From: a bacterium UBA6154
GTDB lineage: Bacteria; Actinomycetota; Actinomycetes; S36-B12
DNA length: 15,471 nt
Reading direction: 5' to 3'
NCBI GenBank assembly: GCA_002422375.1
Contig: DIUQ01000055.1
Location: 1 to 15,471, forward strand
Shown piece after piece: positions 1 through 7,585 of the stretch; positions within the stretch are counted from its first letter, which is position 1, and every line of letters begins with the position of its first letter. The notes below the pieces were generated by a model. That model was not told the DNA's origin and searched no databases. It saw only the letters and a list, made by a program, of their open reading frames with translations. Position numbers and translations under genes: made by a program.

Positions 1-740
1 TCATGGTGCAACCCAGCACGTCACCCCAGGATCCGGCAACGGCGAAACTTCTGGACCGCATTCGAAGTGTTACGGCGGTGGAAATTGACACCAAGGATGG
101 CACCAAAATCTACGTCGGAGGAACACAGGCAGTTTCCACCGACTTCACCTCGGTCCTGATCAAGGTGCTACCTCTGTTCTTACTTCTTGTAGTGGGTTTG
201 GGGTTCATTGCACTCATGGTGTTGTTCCACTCGCTGGTAATTCCGCTCACAGCCGCCGTCAGCAGTCTGTTGAGTTTCGCCGGGGCCATGGGCGTGACCG
301 TCGCCATTTTCCAATGGGGTTGGCTTGACCCGCTCTTAGGTGTCACGGGAACAGGCCCAATTCTTCCCTTCCTTCCGGTCATGGTGTTCGCCATTCTCTT
401 TGGCTTGTCCATGGACTACCAGGTATTCCTCGTCTCGCGCATGAAGGAATCATGGGAGAAATCCGCAGATAACCGAGAAGCAGTTCGCGAAGGCTTAGCT
501 GGTTCCGGAAAGGTGGTCGTCATTGCCGCAACAATCATGAGCTGCGTCTTTATTTCCTTCATTCCAACACCCATTGACACCATTAAACTTTTTGGTGTGG
601 CGCTTGCCGCATCGGTTTTGATTGATGCCTTTATCGTTCGACTAGTACTCATTCCCTCCCTTATGACTTTGCTGGGTAGATCGAATTGGTGGATGCCCCG
701 ATGGGCGGATAAAATTCTGCCGAAAATCACTCTCGACTAG
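1..740 (+). CDS. MMPL-family transporter, C-terminal part (gene cut by left window edge)
   Basis: This is the last ~245 residues of an RND-superfamily MMPL membrane protein; the start lies outside the window, and the ATG at base 3 is probably just an internal Met. Numbering from that Met, hydrophobic segments lie at about 52-75, 77-103, 119-145, 168-188 and 193-222, matching the closing five-helix bundle of an RND repeat. The block GLSMDYQVFLVSRMKE (134-149) is the family hallmark; D138-Y139 corresponds to the Asp-Tyr pair of the proton relay in MmpL3-type transporters. The family exports lipids, siderophores or drugs, usually using proton motive force; the substrate cannot be read here. It ends 30 nt before the crotonase gene on the same strand, so the two may share a transcript. 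Family assignment is firm, function is not. Confidence 0.88.
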   Translation, partial: MVQPSTSPQDPATAKLLDRIRSVTAVEIDTKDGTKIYVGGTQAVSTDFTSVLIKVLPLFLLLVVGLGFIALMVLFHSLVIPLTAAVSSLLSFAGAMGVTVAIFQWGWLDPLLGVTGTGPILPFLPVMVFAILFGLSMDYQVFLVSRMKESWEKSADNREAVREGLAGSGKVVVIAATIMSCVFISFIPTPIDTIKLFGVALAASVLIDAFIVRLVLIPSLMTLLGRSNWWMPRWADKILPKITLD

Positions 741-770
741 CAACCCACGCGTCAGGCAATCTGACATCAT

Positions 771-1556
771 GTGCGCATGGTGATCACAACCGAGAAGCGC
801 GGACACGTCTACCTCATTGGTATCAACCGCCCCGAGAAACTCAATGCCATGAACCTCGAGGCATTGACGCTATTCGCAGAGGCCTACAGCACATTAGATG
901 AGGACCCCGACTTACGAGTTGGTGTCGTATTCGCCCACGGTGATCACTTCAGCGCCGGACTGGACCTCGCGGAAGTGGGGCCTGAGGTTGCCAAGAATGG
1001 CCCCGGCGCACTTGCTGGTGCCGGACGGATTGACCCCTACGGCCTGTGGGGCGACCGTGTATCCAAGCCCATTGTCATGGCTCTCCACGGCATTGCGTAC
1101 ACACTCAGCATTGAATTGGCCCTCGCCGCCGACATAGTGATCGCCGCTAACAACGTCCGATTCCGTCAACTGGAAATAGGCCGTGGAATCATGCCTTTCG
1201 GTGGCGCCACTCTGCGCGCTCCGTCTCAGTTGGGATGGGGTAACTCCATGCGCTTCCTCTTAACCGGCGAGGAATTCGGTGCAGAGGAAGCACTGCGGAT
1301 TGGCCTGGTACAGGAAGTTGTCCCGGTGGGCACTGATACGGATCGAGCTATAGAGATCGCGGAATTAATTGCGAAGCAGGCTCCCTTGGGAGTTGCCGCA
1401 ACCTTGGCTAATGCCCGGGTAGCCGTCACCGAGGGTGAGCAAGCCGCCATTGAGCACCTCCGGAAAACATTGCCGGGAATCTTGGCTAGCGAGGACGCGG
1501 TTGAGGGAGTCCAGAGTTTTATCGAACGCCGAGAAGGTAACTTCACCGGCAGATAA
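771..1556 (+). CDS. Crotonase / enoyl-CoA hydratase family protein
   Basis: A 261-residue protein of normal single-domain crotonase length. HGDHFSAGLDL (56-66) is the first oxyanion-hole region. E115 (in SIELALAADI) and E135 (in RQLEIGRGIMPFGGATLR) align with the two catalytic glutamates of enoyl-CoA hydratase (Glu144 and Glu164 of the rat enzyme), so hydratase activity is possible, but crotonases also include isomerases, dehalogenases and CoA-ester hydrolases. The typical Gly-Gly before the first Glu is replaced by a Thr-Leu-Ser context, so the exact reaction stays open. It is presumably cytoplasmic. The start is uncertain between GTG at 771 and ATG at 777; neither has a clear Shine-Dalgarno. 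Its TAA stop abuts the TAG of the convergent amylase gene with no base between. Confidence 0.85.
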   Translation: MRMVITTEKRGHVYLIGINRPEKLNAMNLEALTLFAEAYSTLDEDPDLRVGVVFAHGDHFSAGLDLAEVGPEVAKNGPGALAGAGRIDPYGLWGDRVSKPIVMALHGIAYTLSIELALAADIVIAANNVRFRQLEIGRGIMPFGGATLRAPSQLGWGNSMRFLLTGEEFGAEEALRIGLVQEVVPVGTDTDRAIEIAELIAKQAPLGVAATLANARVAVTEGEQAAIEHLRKTLPGILASEDAVEGVQSFIERREGNFTGR

Positions 1557-3677
1557 CTACAGAAATGGCTTAATTGTCATTCGTTTACTCACTGTCGAGG
1601 TCTTCACACCCGCCGTGTTAGTTACCACCGCCGCAAATTGTGTTGTTCTGGTGCGAGACGGTGCAGTGAATACCCGGTACGGCGGCGCCTCGTCTGTACC
1701 AATGTTGACCCACCCTTGTGCTGTCTTTTTCAGGAAAGCGACAGTGACCGGGTCAGTGCCCGTAACAGTTGCGGATACTTCGTATTTACCGGTGATGTAA
1801 TCCTGGTTGACTGCTAGCCGTGCGGTGACCGCGGAGGGTGCAGGAAGCAAAGACTCCGCCCGCAGCACAACCGACGATCGAGCAGGAAGGTCCACCGTGA
1901 TTACTCCCCCTGCATCTGAGGCAAGCCCGGAAGAAGAATCAGATAAAACTGACCAGGCACTGGAAGGCGTTGCGGTTGGAACCGCCACAACCTTGGAGTC
2001 GTTACCTGAGTTAAATGCCACGAGATATTCCCGACGCGCCGTTGTGTCGATTCGGCTCGCAACAAAGACATCACCTTGGCCGTATCGAGTTATCTGAGCA
2101 CCAGTGGCCAGGGCGGGATACTCAGCACGCAACTGCGCTAATGAACGTATCCGGTCCTCAATAATCGTGGACTCTGCGAAGGAGGAACCTGTGCCAATTG
2201 GATCGGTACTGACTCGCTCCTGTGTTTGCCAATCAGGAACCAGCGTTGGGAACATGTCTTGGCGGGCTCGCTTGTCTTTGCCGTCGCCCGTTCCGATCAT
2301 GCCGACTTCGTCGCCGTAATAAACGACCGGAACTCCACGCGTCAAATACAGAAAATCATGGGCCAAGAGATGTCGTTCCGTTAACTCCGCTCCAGATGCT
2401 CCACTATCGGACTTAATAAAATACCCGATTCGACCCATGTCGTGGTTTCCCAGGAATGTAGTTAATCCGTGCGCATTGGTCGTTGCCGAGGTGTAGTAGT
2501 CGTCCTCTTCAAAGAGTGCCGCAATGCTCCCACCGGTGGCACGTTTCGAAGCAAATTTCCGTACAGCATCTTGATAAGGAAAATCCAAGACCGAAGGGAG
2601 CTTCCGCTTCTGCATTTCCTCCGCCAGCTGGGCTGCGTCAGTGAGCCAGACTTCGCCGAAGGAAGTGAAATCGGTCTTCCCAACAGATTGGGCAGATTGC
2701 GAAATCAGCGGTATCCACCGGCCAAAGAAATAAGGATCGGTGTGTTTAGCTGTATCTAGCCGAAAGCCATCAATGCCGTACTTAGTTATCCATGCGCCAT
2801 AAGCATCCGCCAAGGCCTGCACCACGGCCCAATCCTCTGTCATGATGTCGTCAAGGCCAGAAAAGTCGCCGTCCATTTCACAGCGTCCAACACAGCTGCC
2901 CCAGGAGATATTTCCACGGTTGTGGTAGTTGGTCACGTCATTCAAAAGTGCTGGATACTTCGCGTTAATGAAATCCTTTTCAACGCTGGGAGTCTTGGCA
3001 AAACTTTTCTTTCGGGAGAGCTGGGGGAAGCTCTTTCCCGAGGTGTAGTTCCATGGGTCAAACACTTTCCCACGAGCAGTCCGGTACGGCGCCTTTTTCA
3101 ACGATACGTAGTCATATCCCTGCCGAAACGTTATGACGTCAGCCGTGTGATTAACAACAACGTCGAGAAATACCTTAATGTCCAATTTCTTGGCACACGA
3201 TACGAATGCAGCAAACTCCGCCTCCGTTCCCAAGTGCGGATCTGGCTTGCTCAGATCAAGAAACCAATAACCGTGATAGGACGCGCTGGAACCTTGAACA
3301 GTGCGCTGGACAAAAGGTGGGGTGATCCAGATTGCGGTGAAACCTAAGCGCTTCAATCGGGCTAATCCATGGTCTTCTAGGTCTGCGGGATCACAGGATC
3401 CGGTCAATCCAACAAGATCGCCACCGTGATAGAAGGATTCGGACGACGGTTCGAAACCCGTGTGCATCAGCCCACCGGAAATGCCACCCGTGTTGTTACT
3501 GGGGTCACCATCACGATAGCGATCCGTCATGACGAAATAGAAATTGTCACCCGCAATGGGTGATCGCACCGGTGGCGCTGCCAGTGACTCAACCGTGCTA
3601 TCCGCCGAGACGGGAACCACGAAAATAGTTGCTAACACACATACGACAGCAACAACTGCTGACTTACCTAAGGGCAC
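1557..3677 (-). CDS. Secreted GH13 alpha-amylase family enzyme
   Basis: A glycoside hydrolase family 13 enzyme, about 706 residues from the proposed GTG start, predicted to cut alpha-1,4-glucan outside the cell. Numbered from that start, a signal peptide (K5, hydrophobic 7-21) ends near VPVSA/D at 25-26. The four GH13 regions are present: DVVVNH (172-177), GFRLDTAKH with nucleophile D308, FGEVW with acid/base E342, and NHD (411-413) with the transition-state stabiliser D413. Four cysteines in the mature part (95, 161, 262, 266) could form disulfides. After the barrel come a C-terminal beta domain (about 530-608) and a final Ig/FN-like beta domain (about 615-706). No LPXTG or membrane anchor is seen. 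GTG at 3677 is favoured because GGAGA sits 7 nt upstream; ATG at 3692 lacks a Shine-Dalgarno. It is the last gene of the maltodextrin operon and overlaps the ATPase gene by 14 nt. Confidence 0.92.
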   Translation of the reverse strand: MPLGKSAVVAVVCVLATIFVVPVSADSTVESLAAPPVRSPIAGDNFYFVMTDRYRDGDPSNNTGGISGGLMHTGFEPSSESFYHGGDLVGLTGSCDPADLEDHGLARLKRLGFTAIWITPPFVQRTVQGSSASYHGYWFLDLSKPDPHLGTEAEFAAFVSCAKKLDIKVFLDVVVNHTADVITFRQGYDYVSLKKAPYRTARGKVFDPWNYTSGKSFPQLSRKKSFAKTPSVEKDFINAKYPALLNDVTNYHNRGNISWGSCVGRCEMDGDFSGLDDIMTEDWAVVQALADAYGAWITKYGIDGFRLDTAKHTDPYFFGRWIPLISQSAQSVGKTDFTSFGEVWLTDAAQLAEEMQKRKLPSVLDFPYQDAVRKFASKRATGGSIAALFEEDDYYTSATTNAHGLTTFLGNHDMGRIGYFIKSDSGASGAELTERHLLAHDFLYLTRGVPVVYYGDEVGMIGTGDGKDKRARQDMFPTLVPDWQTQERVSTDPIGTGSSFAESTIIEDRIRSLAQLRAEYPALATGAQITRYGQGDVFVASRIDTTARREYLVAFNSGNDSKVVAVPTATPSSAWSVLSDSSSGLASDAGGVITVDLPARSSVVLRAESLLPAPSAVTARLAVNQDYITGKYEVSATVTGTDPVTVAFLKKTAQGWVNIGTDEAPPYRVFTAPSRTRTTQFAAVVTNTAGVKTSTVSKRMTIKPFL

Positions 3678-4845
3678 GTCCAGTCTCCACATCGAAGAAG
3701 TGCATACGTTCCGTGTCAATCCACAGGCGCAGGTCAGATCCGACGGCAAAGTTCAGACGCGGTGGCAAAGCAGCGACACCAATAATCCCTTCACCATCTG
3801 TCAACCGACCAACTTCAGCGTCCTCTTCCTCCGCAAGACCGCTTCCCAACCTGGTTTCGTCCACGGGATCACCGGCAAGAAGGAATGTGACATGAACGGT
3901 TGGACCAAGTGCTTCGCTGAGGTTTACCTGGACATCAAGTGGGCTTCTTCCCTCTCCTTGATCCACGTACATGTCTTCAGCGCGGATCCCCACAATGATT
4001 TCGCGTTCATGTGTGGCCAAGCTCGGGCGCGCCGCAACGACGGCCGGCGACAACGGAAGTTCCTGCTCCCCAACCCGCACCACTGCTCGTCCATCAGACA
4101 ACGTCAATGCAGCGTGGAACAGTGTCATGGGTGGTGTGCCTATAAACCCAGCGACGAAAACATTATCTGGTGAGTCATACAGCTCCTGCGGTGGAGCGAT
4201 CTGCTGGAGCTCACCCAGGCGCATAACTGCTACTCGATCGCCCATTGTCATGGCTTCCACTTGATCGTGGGTGACATAAACCGTGGTAATTCCCAGTGAG
4301 CGTTGCAGCGAGGAAATCTCCGCACGCATTTGCACGCGCAACTTGGCATCTAGATTAGACAGCGGTTCATCCATCAGGAAAATCTCTGCATCCCGGACAA
4401 TGGCGCGTCCCATGGCTACCCGTTGGCGCTGCCCTCCCGAGAGTTGCTTGGGTTTGCGATCCACGTATTGGAGCAAATCAAGCAACCGAGCAGCTTCATT
4501 TACTTTCTGGTCAATCTCCTTAGTCGGCATGCGCCTGAGTGCAAGCCCGAACCCAATATTGGCCCCAACTGTCATGTGAGGGTACAGCGCATAACTCTGG
4601 AAGACCATGGCAATATTGCGATCACGTGGCGCCTTGTCATTGACAACGACTCCACCTATTTCCAGATCCCCACTTGTTATTTCTTCTAACCCAGCGATCA
4701 TGCGCAGTGCCGTTGTTTTGCCGCAACCTGATGGACCCACGAGCACAAGGAATTCGCCATCTGCCACGGTCAGCGACAGATCTTTCACCGCGTGAAAGCC
4801 ATTGTCGTATACCTTGTCAAGGTGCTTGAGTTCTAATTCCGCCAT
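3664..4845 (-). CDS. malK: MalK/MsmK/UgpC-type sugar ABC transporter ATPase
   Basis: A 393-residue cytoplasmic ATPase that would power the MalEFG importer. Walker A GPSGCGKT (37-44, K43), Q-loop Q83 in VFQSYALYPH, signature LSGGQ (135-139), Walker B IFLMDE (155-160, catalytic E160) and H-loop H193 in THDQ are all intact. The C-terminal ~150 residues form the TOBE/OB-fold regulatory domain typical of CUT1 sugar-importer ATPases, including GIRAEDM. The start at 4845 is supported by AAAGG about 9 nt upstream and a 13-nt overlap with the upstream GH13 gene. In Streptomyces a shared ATPase (MsiK) is usually encoded away from the permeases; here it sits in the operon, suggesting a dedicated role, although these ATPases can serve several importers. 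The symbol is by context; UgpC/MsmK would be equally valid family names. Confidence 0.95.
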   Translation of the reverse strand: MAELELKHLDKVYDNGFHAVKDLSLTVADGEFLVLVGPSGCGKTTALRMIAGLEEITSGDLEIGGVVVNDKAPRDRNIAMVFQSYALYPHMTVGANIGFGLALRRMPTKEIDQKVNEAARLLDLLQYVDRKPKQLSGGQRQRVAMGRAIVRDAEIFLMDEPLSNLDAKLRVQMRAEISSLQRSLGITTVYVTHDQVEAMTMGDRVAVMRLGELQQIAPPQELYDSPDNVFVAGFIGTPPMTLFHAALTLSDGRAVVRVGEQELPLSPAVVAARPSLATHEREIIVGIRAEDMYVDQGEGRSPLDVQVNLSEALGPTVHVTFLLAGDPVDETRLGSGLAEEEDAEVGRLTDGEGIIGVAALPPRLNFAVGSDLRLWIDTERMHFFDVETGRALR

Positions 4846-6689
4846 GTTGCATTACCTTTCATATGCCACACACCAGCACCGGCATGTGGGATGTCGACAA
4901 CCAACTTCCGTTCCGTCACGTGGCCGGCGAAACCGAATACGTGCTCAGCCTGCGTGAAGCCCCACTGCTCAAGGTCAACCTCTATTGGTTCATGGCCGCT
5001 TCGGCTTACAACAAAGACAAGTGATTCAGCCGGGGCATCTCGGCTGAACACGAGGCAATCGTCGGAGACCTGCATCCACCGCAGACCTCCTGTGGCCAAG
5101 ATGGGGCTCGTCGCACGAAGTCCGACAAGGGCACGGTAGGCCGCCAGTGTCTCCAAATCCCACGCATCCGGGTTATGCCATGGGAAAGGTGTGCGGGAGT
5201 CCTCCCCCCACAGACCCTCGGCCCCGATTTCATCTTCGGCAAAAATCATGGGGATTCCGGGGAGGCCGATCGCCAGGGCGAGCGCCGCCTCGTGCCGCTC
5301 TCGGGTACCAACCACCGTTCGAATTCGTGCGGAGTCGTGGCTGCTCAAGATGTTCCAACTGGAAATCAGCGCGCGCCAGGGAATGCGCCCGTGGAACGCT
5401 TCGATTGTTTCCACCGCTTGTTTACCGGTGATCTGCGGTACTTCCACAGGTACACCCATGAATTGCTCATGGAATTCTGGTGCCCTGAGCCACGCCCACA
5501 CGGGTCGGGTGAACCCCGCGTAGTTCATGGTGCCGTGCCATCCGTCTCCTCGAAGGTCAGCGCTGGCATCGTGGCCGTGCTCGGCCAGGAGTACAACATC
5601 CGCTGACTCCTGTGTCATGCTGTCACGAGTCAGTTTGGCAATCTCCACGGTCATGTCCTGGGATCTGAGCCGACCGGACATGTTCGCAACATCGACTCTC
5701 CAGCCGTCCCACCCGGTGTCTCCGCGAAGCCAGGTTCGCACGGGCGCATCCGTGCCGGCAATCAACTTTTCGCGTAACACGGAACTCGAATAGTCAAATT
5801 TTGGCAGCGAGGGAACACCGCACCAGCACTCGTAACCGTGTTCTAATTCCGGGTCGAATGTGAAGAACTCTCGCTCAGGAGATTCACGACGCAGAGCATT
5901 ATCAAACCACTGGTGATTACGTCCACAGTGATTCAAGGTGATGTCCCCCAGGAAATACATTCCGCGGTCATGAAGACTAGTGATCAATGCATCAAGTGCT
6001 GGCCGCCCACCCAGCAGCGGGTCAATGTCTGAAAAAGTAGCGGCGTCGTAGCGGTGCGTTGAGCCTGCAGGGAAGATCGGGGTGGAATACAACACTCCGC
6101 ACCCGAGCCCTTGGACGTGATCAAGATGTTCGGCAACCCCATAGAGGTCACCACCGAAATATTCAAACGGGGTATGCGGGCCACGGCCTTCCGGGGTATC
6201 AGTCCATGAACGAGGAATTGCCCAGTCCGGCAACTCCGGGTTATCCGCCACAGCCGCCGCATTCGACTCAGCTGGACGAGCAAAACGATCAGGGAAAATT
6301 TGGTACACAGGTTGTTGAAGGGACCATGCTGGAGCTCCTGAGGTTGCACTAATGGAAAAGTCCTGTGAATCAGGAATATCGTGGTCCACCAACCCGATTC
6401 CGTTGAGCCAGGAGTAATTAAATGCTCCACCAGAAATCAACCAGCGGTAGTGCATAAAGGGATTGTGCATGCGCAGATCTACGTACCACCAATGATCGGA
6501 GTCGGTGGTTTCAATAAGTTCCGCCTCGGTGAATTGCGGCTCGCCGTCAGCGACGGTGCGGAGAAAGACTTTGTCCGGAACTGCGGATCTCGAGGTACGC
6601 AATCGCAATTGAACATTTTCATCCATTTCAGGAGTTTGGGTCGAGACATAAAGTTCCGAGCCATCATGGTGTACCCCTCGGTTGATCAT
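4833..6689 (-). CDS. Cytoplasmic GH13 neopullulanase / cyclomaltodextrinase / alpha-glucosidase-like enzyme
   Basis: A 618-residue GH13 enzyme without a signal peptide, so it is expected to degrade imported maltodextrins in the cytoplasm. An N-terminal beta domain (about 1-115, with the WWYVDLR and YRWLISGG blocks) resembles the CBM34-like domain of neopullulanases and MalZ. Then follow QIFPDRF (130-136), region I GDITLNHCG (248-256), region II GWRVDVAN with nucleophile D333, region III LLAEHG with acid/base E370, and region IV SSHD ending in D452. The Ser-His-Asp form of region IV is common in the cyclomaltodextrinase/neopullulanase branch and supports that placement. Exact specificity (maltose release, glucose release, transglycosylation) cannot be read. 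The start codon forms an ATGA overlap with the malG stop, with AAAGG immediately before it, so translation is probably coupled. It overlaps the ATPase gene by 13 nt. Confidence 0.92.
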   Translation of the reverse strand: MINRGVHHDGSELYVSTQTPEMDENVQLRLRTSRSAVPDKVFLRTVADGEPQFTEAELIETTDSDHWWYVDLRMHNPFMHYRWLISGGAFNYSWLNGIGLVDHDIPDSQDFSISATSGAPAWSLQQPVYQIFPDRFARPAESNAAAVADNPELPDWAIPRSWTDTPEGRGPHTPFEYFGGDLYGVAEHLDHVQGLGCGVLYSTPIFPAGSTHRYDAATFSDIDPLLGGRPALDALITSLHDRGMYFLGDITLNHCGRNHQWFDNALRRESPEREFFTFDPELEHGYECWCGVPSLPKFDYSSSVLREKLIAGTDAPVRTWLRGDTGWDGWRVDVANMSGRLRSQDMTVEIAKLTRDSMTQESADVVLLAEHGHDASADLRGDGWHGTMNYAGFTRPVWAWLRAPEFHEQFMGVPVEVPQITGKQAVETIEAFHGRIPWRALISSWNILSSHDSARIRTVVGTRERHEAALALAIGLPGIPMIFAEDEIGAEGLWGEDSRTPFPWHNPDAWDLETLAAYRALVGLRATSPILATGGLRWMQVSDDCLVFSRDAPAESLVFVVSRSGHEPIEVDLEQWGFTQAEHVFGFAGHVTERKLVVDIPHAGAGVWHMKGNATWRN

Positions 6690-7585
6690 CCTTTGACCGA
6701 TCCCGCTGTCAGTCCACTGACAATGAAACGCTGGAGGAACATAAACAAAATCACAACGGGAATCGCAGCCAATAGCGCACCGGCTGCAAATGGCCCCCAG
6801 TTTTCCGAGTACTGCTGACTAATGAATCCTTGGAGCCCAACAGCCAAGGTCTTGTTTTCGGGAGACTGCAACAGGGCGCTGGCAATGATGAACTCGTTGA
6901 TGGTGCCAATGAAACTGAGCAACCCAACGACGGCTAAAACTGGCGCGGCCAAAGGGAGAATGATTCCCCAAAAAATCTGACCATGTGAAGCTCCATCAAC
7001 CTTCGCTGACTCATCAATTTCCATCGGGATCGTGTCAAAGAATCCTTTGATCAACCAAGCGTTGACCCCCATAGATCCACCCAGATAAACCAGCATCAAT
7101 CCGGCCAATGTGTCCAAACCGATACCGGCAAATACATCGGTGATTTGAGACATGATCAGATAGATGGCCACGAGGCTAAGGAACTGCGGGAACATTTGCA
7201 CGAGTAGCAGGAACATGAGCCCGACTTTTCGGCCCTTAAAACGGAATCGACTGAAGGAATAAGCAGCCATGGCGGCTATCAGCACGGTGCTCACCGCCGT
7301 CAATATCGCCAGAATCATGGTGTTGAGATACCACCGCAGATACGGTTGGTCGGGATTTTCAAAAAGACGTTGGAAGTTGTCGAGAGTCGCTTCTCTCGGG
7401 ATCAAGTTTCCGCTGCTGATGGACGGGTCATTAGTAAAGGCAGCACTCGCTACCCACAGGATCGGGAATAGTGCGAAAAAGAGAGCGATCCATGCAACCG
7501 CGTGACGCCAGCCCATATTCCGAACCCAGTGCCCAAAGGTCCTCCGTTGACGCACCGGCACGGTTTCCTTTATGACAGTGCTCAT
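6686..7585 (-). CDS. malG: Maltodextrin ABC transporter permease MalG
   Basis: A 299-residue inner permease subunit of the CUT1 sugar importer family. Six hydrophobic segments fall at about 29-50, 88-110, 121-145, 155-177, 205-228 and 263-285. The conserved cytoplasmic EAA loop runs 189-212 (EIDESAKVDGA, then ILPL) and is the docking site for the ATPase. The start at 7585 has a strong Shine-Dalgarno (GGGAGGAG, about 6 nt upstream) and shares ATGA with the malF stop. It lies between malF and the cytoplasmic GH13 enzyme, overlapping each by 4 nt, which points to coupled translation. Length and topology are normal for MalG. Substrate (maltose/maltodextrin rather than another oligosaccharide) is inferred from the two amylase-type enzymes in the operon. 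Confidence 0.94.
   Translation of the reverse strand: MSTVIKETVPVRQRRTFGHWVRNMGWRHAVAWIALFFALFPILWVASAAFTNDPSISSGNLIPREATLDNFQRLFENPDQPYLRWYLNTMILAILTAVSTVLIAAMAAYSFSRFRFKGRKVGLMFLLLVQMFPQFLSLVAIYLIMSQITDVFAGIGLDTLAGLMLVYLGGSMGVNAWLIKGFFDTIPMEIDESAKVDGASHGQIFWGIILPLAAPVLAVVGLLSFIGTINEFIIASALLQSPENKTLAVGLQGFISQQYSENWGPFAAGALLAAIPVVILFMFLQRFIVSGLTAGSVKG

Noticed and set aside
3544..4173. A 209-codon open frame on the plus strand, opposite the amylase and ATPase genes
   Set aside because: It is antisense to two well-supported GH13/ABC genes with intact motifs, and its translation shows no recognisable domain or ribosome site.
5330..5345. Ser in place of Asn in GH13 region IV (SSHD) of the cytoplasmic enzyme, first taken as a damaged active site
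   Set aside because: Ser-His-Asp is a normal variant in the cyclomaltodextrinase/neopullulanase branch, and the catalytic Asp is kept.
5175..5606. A 143-codon plus-strand open frame inside the cytoplasmic GH13 gene
   Set aside because: Shadow of the opposite-strand coding sequence; composition is arginine/proline-rich without motifs.
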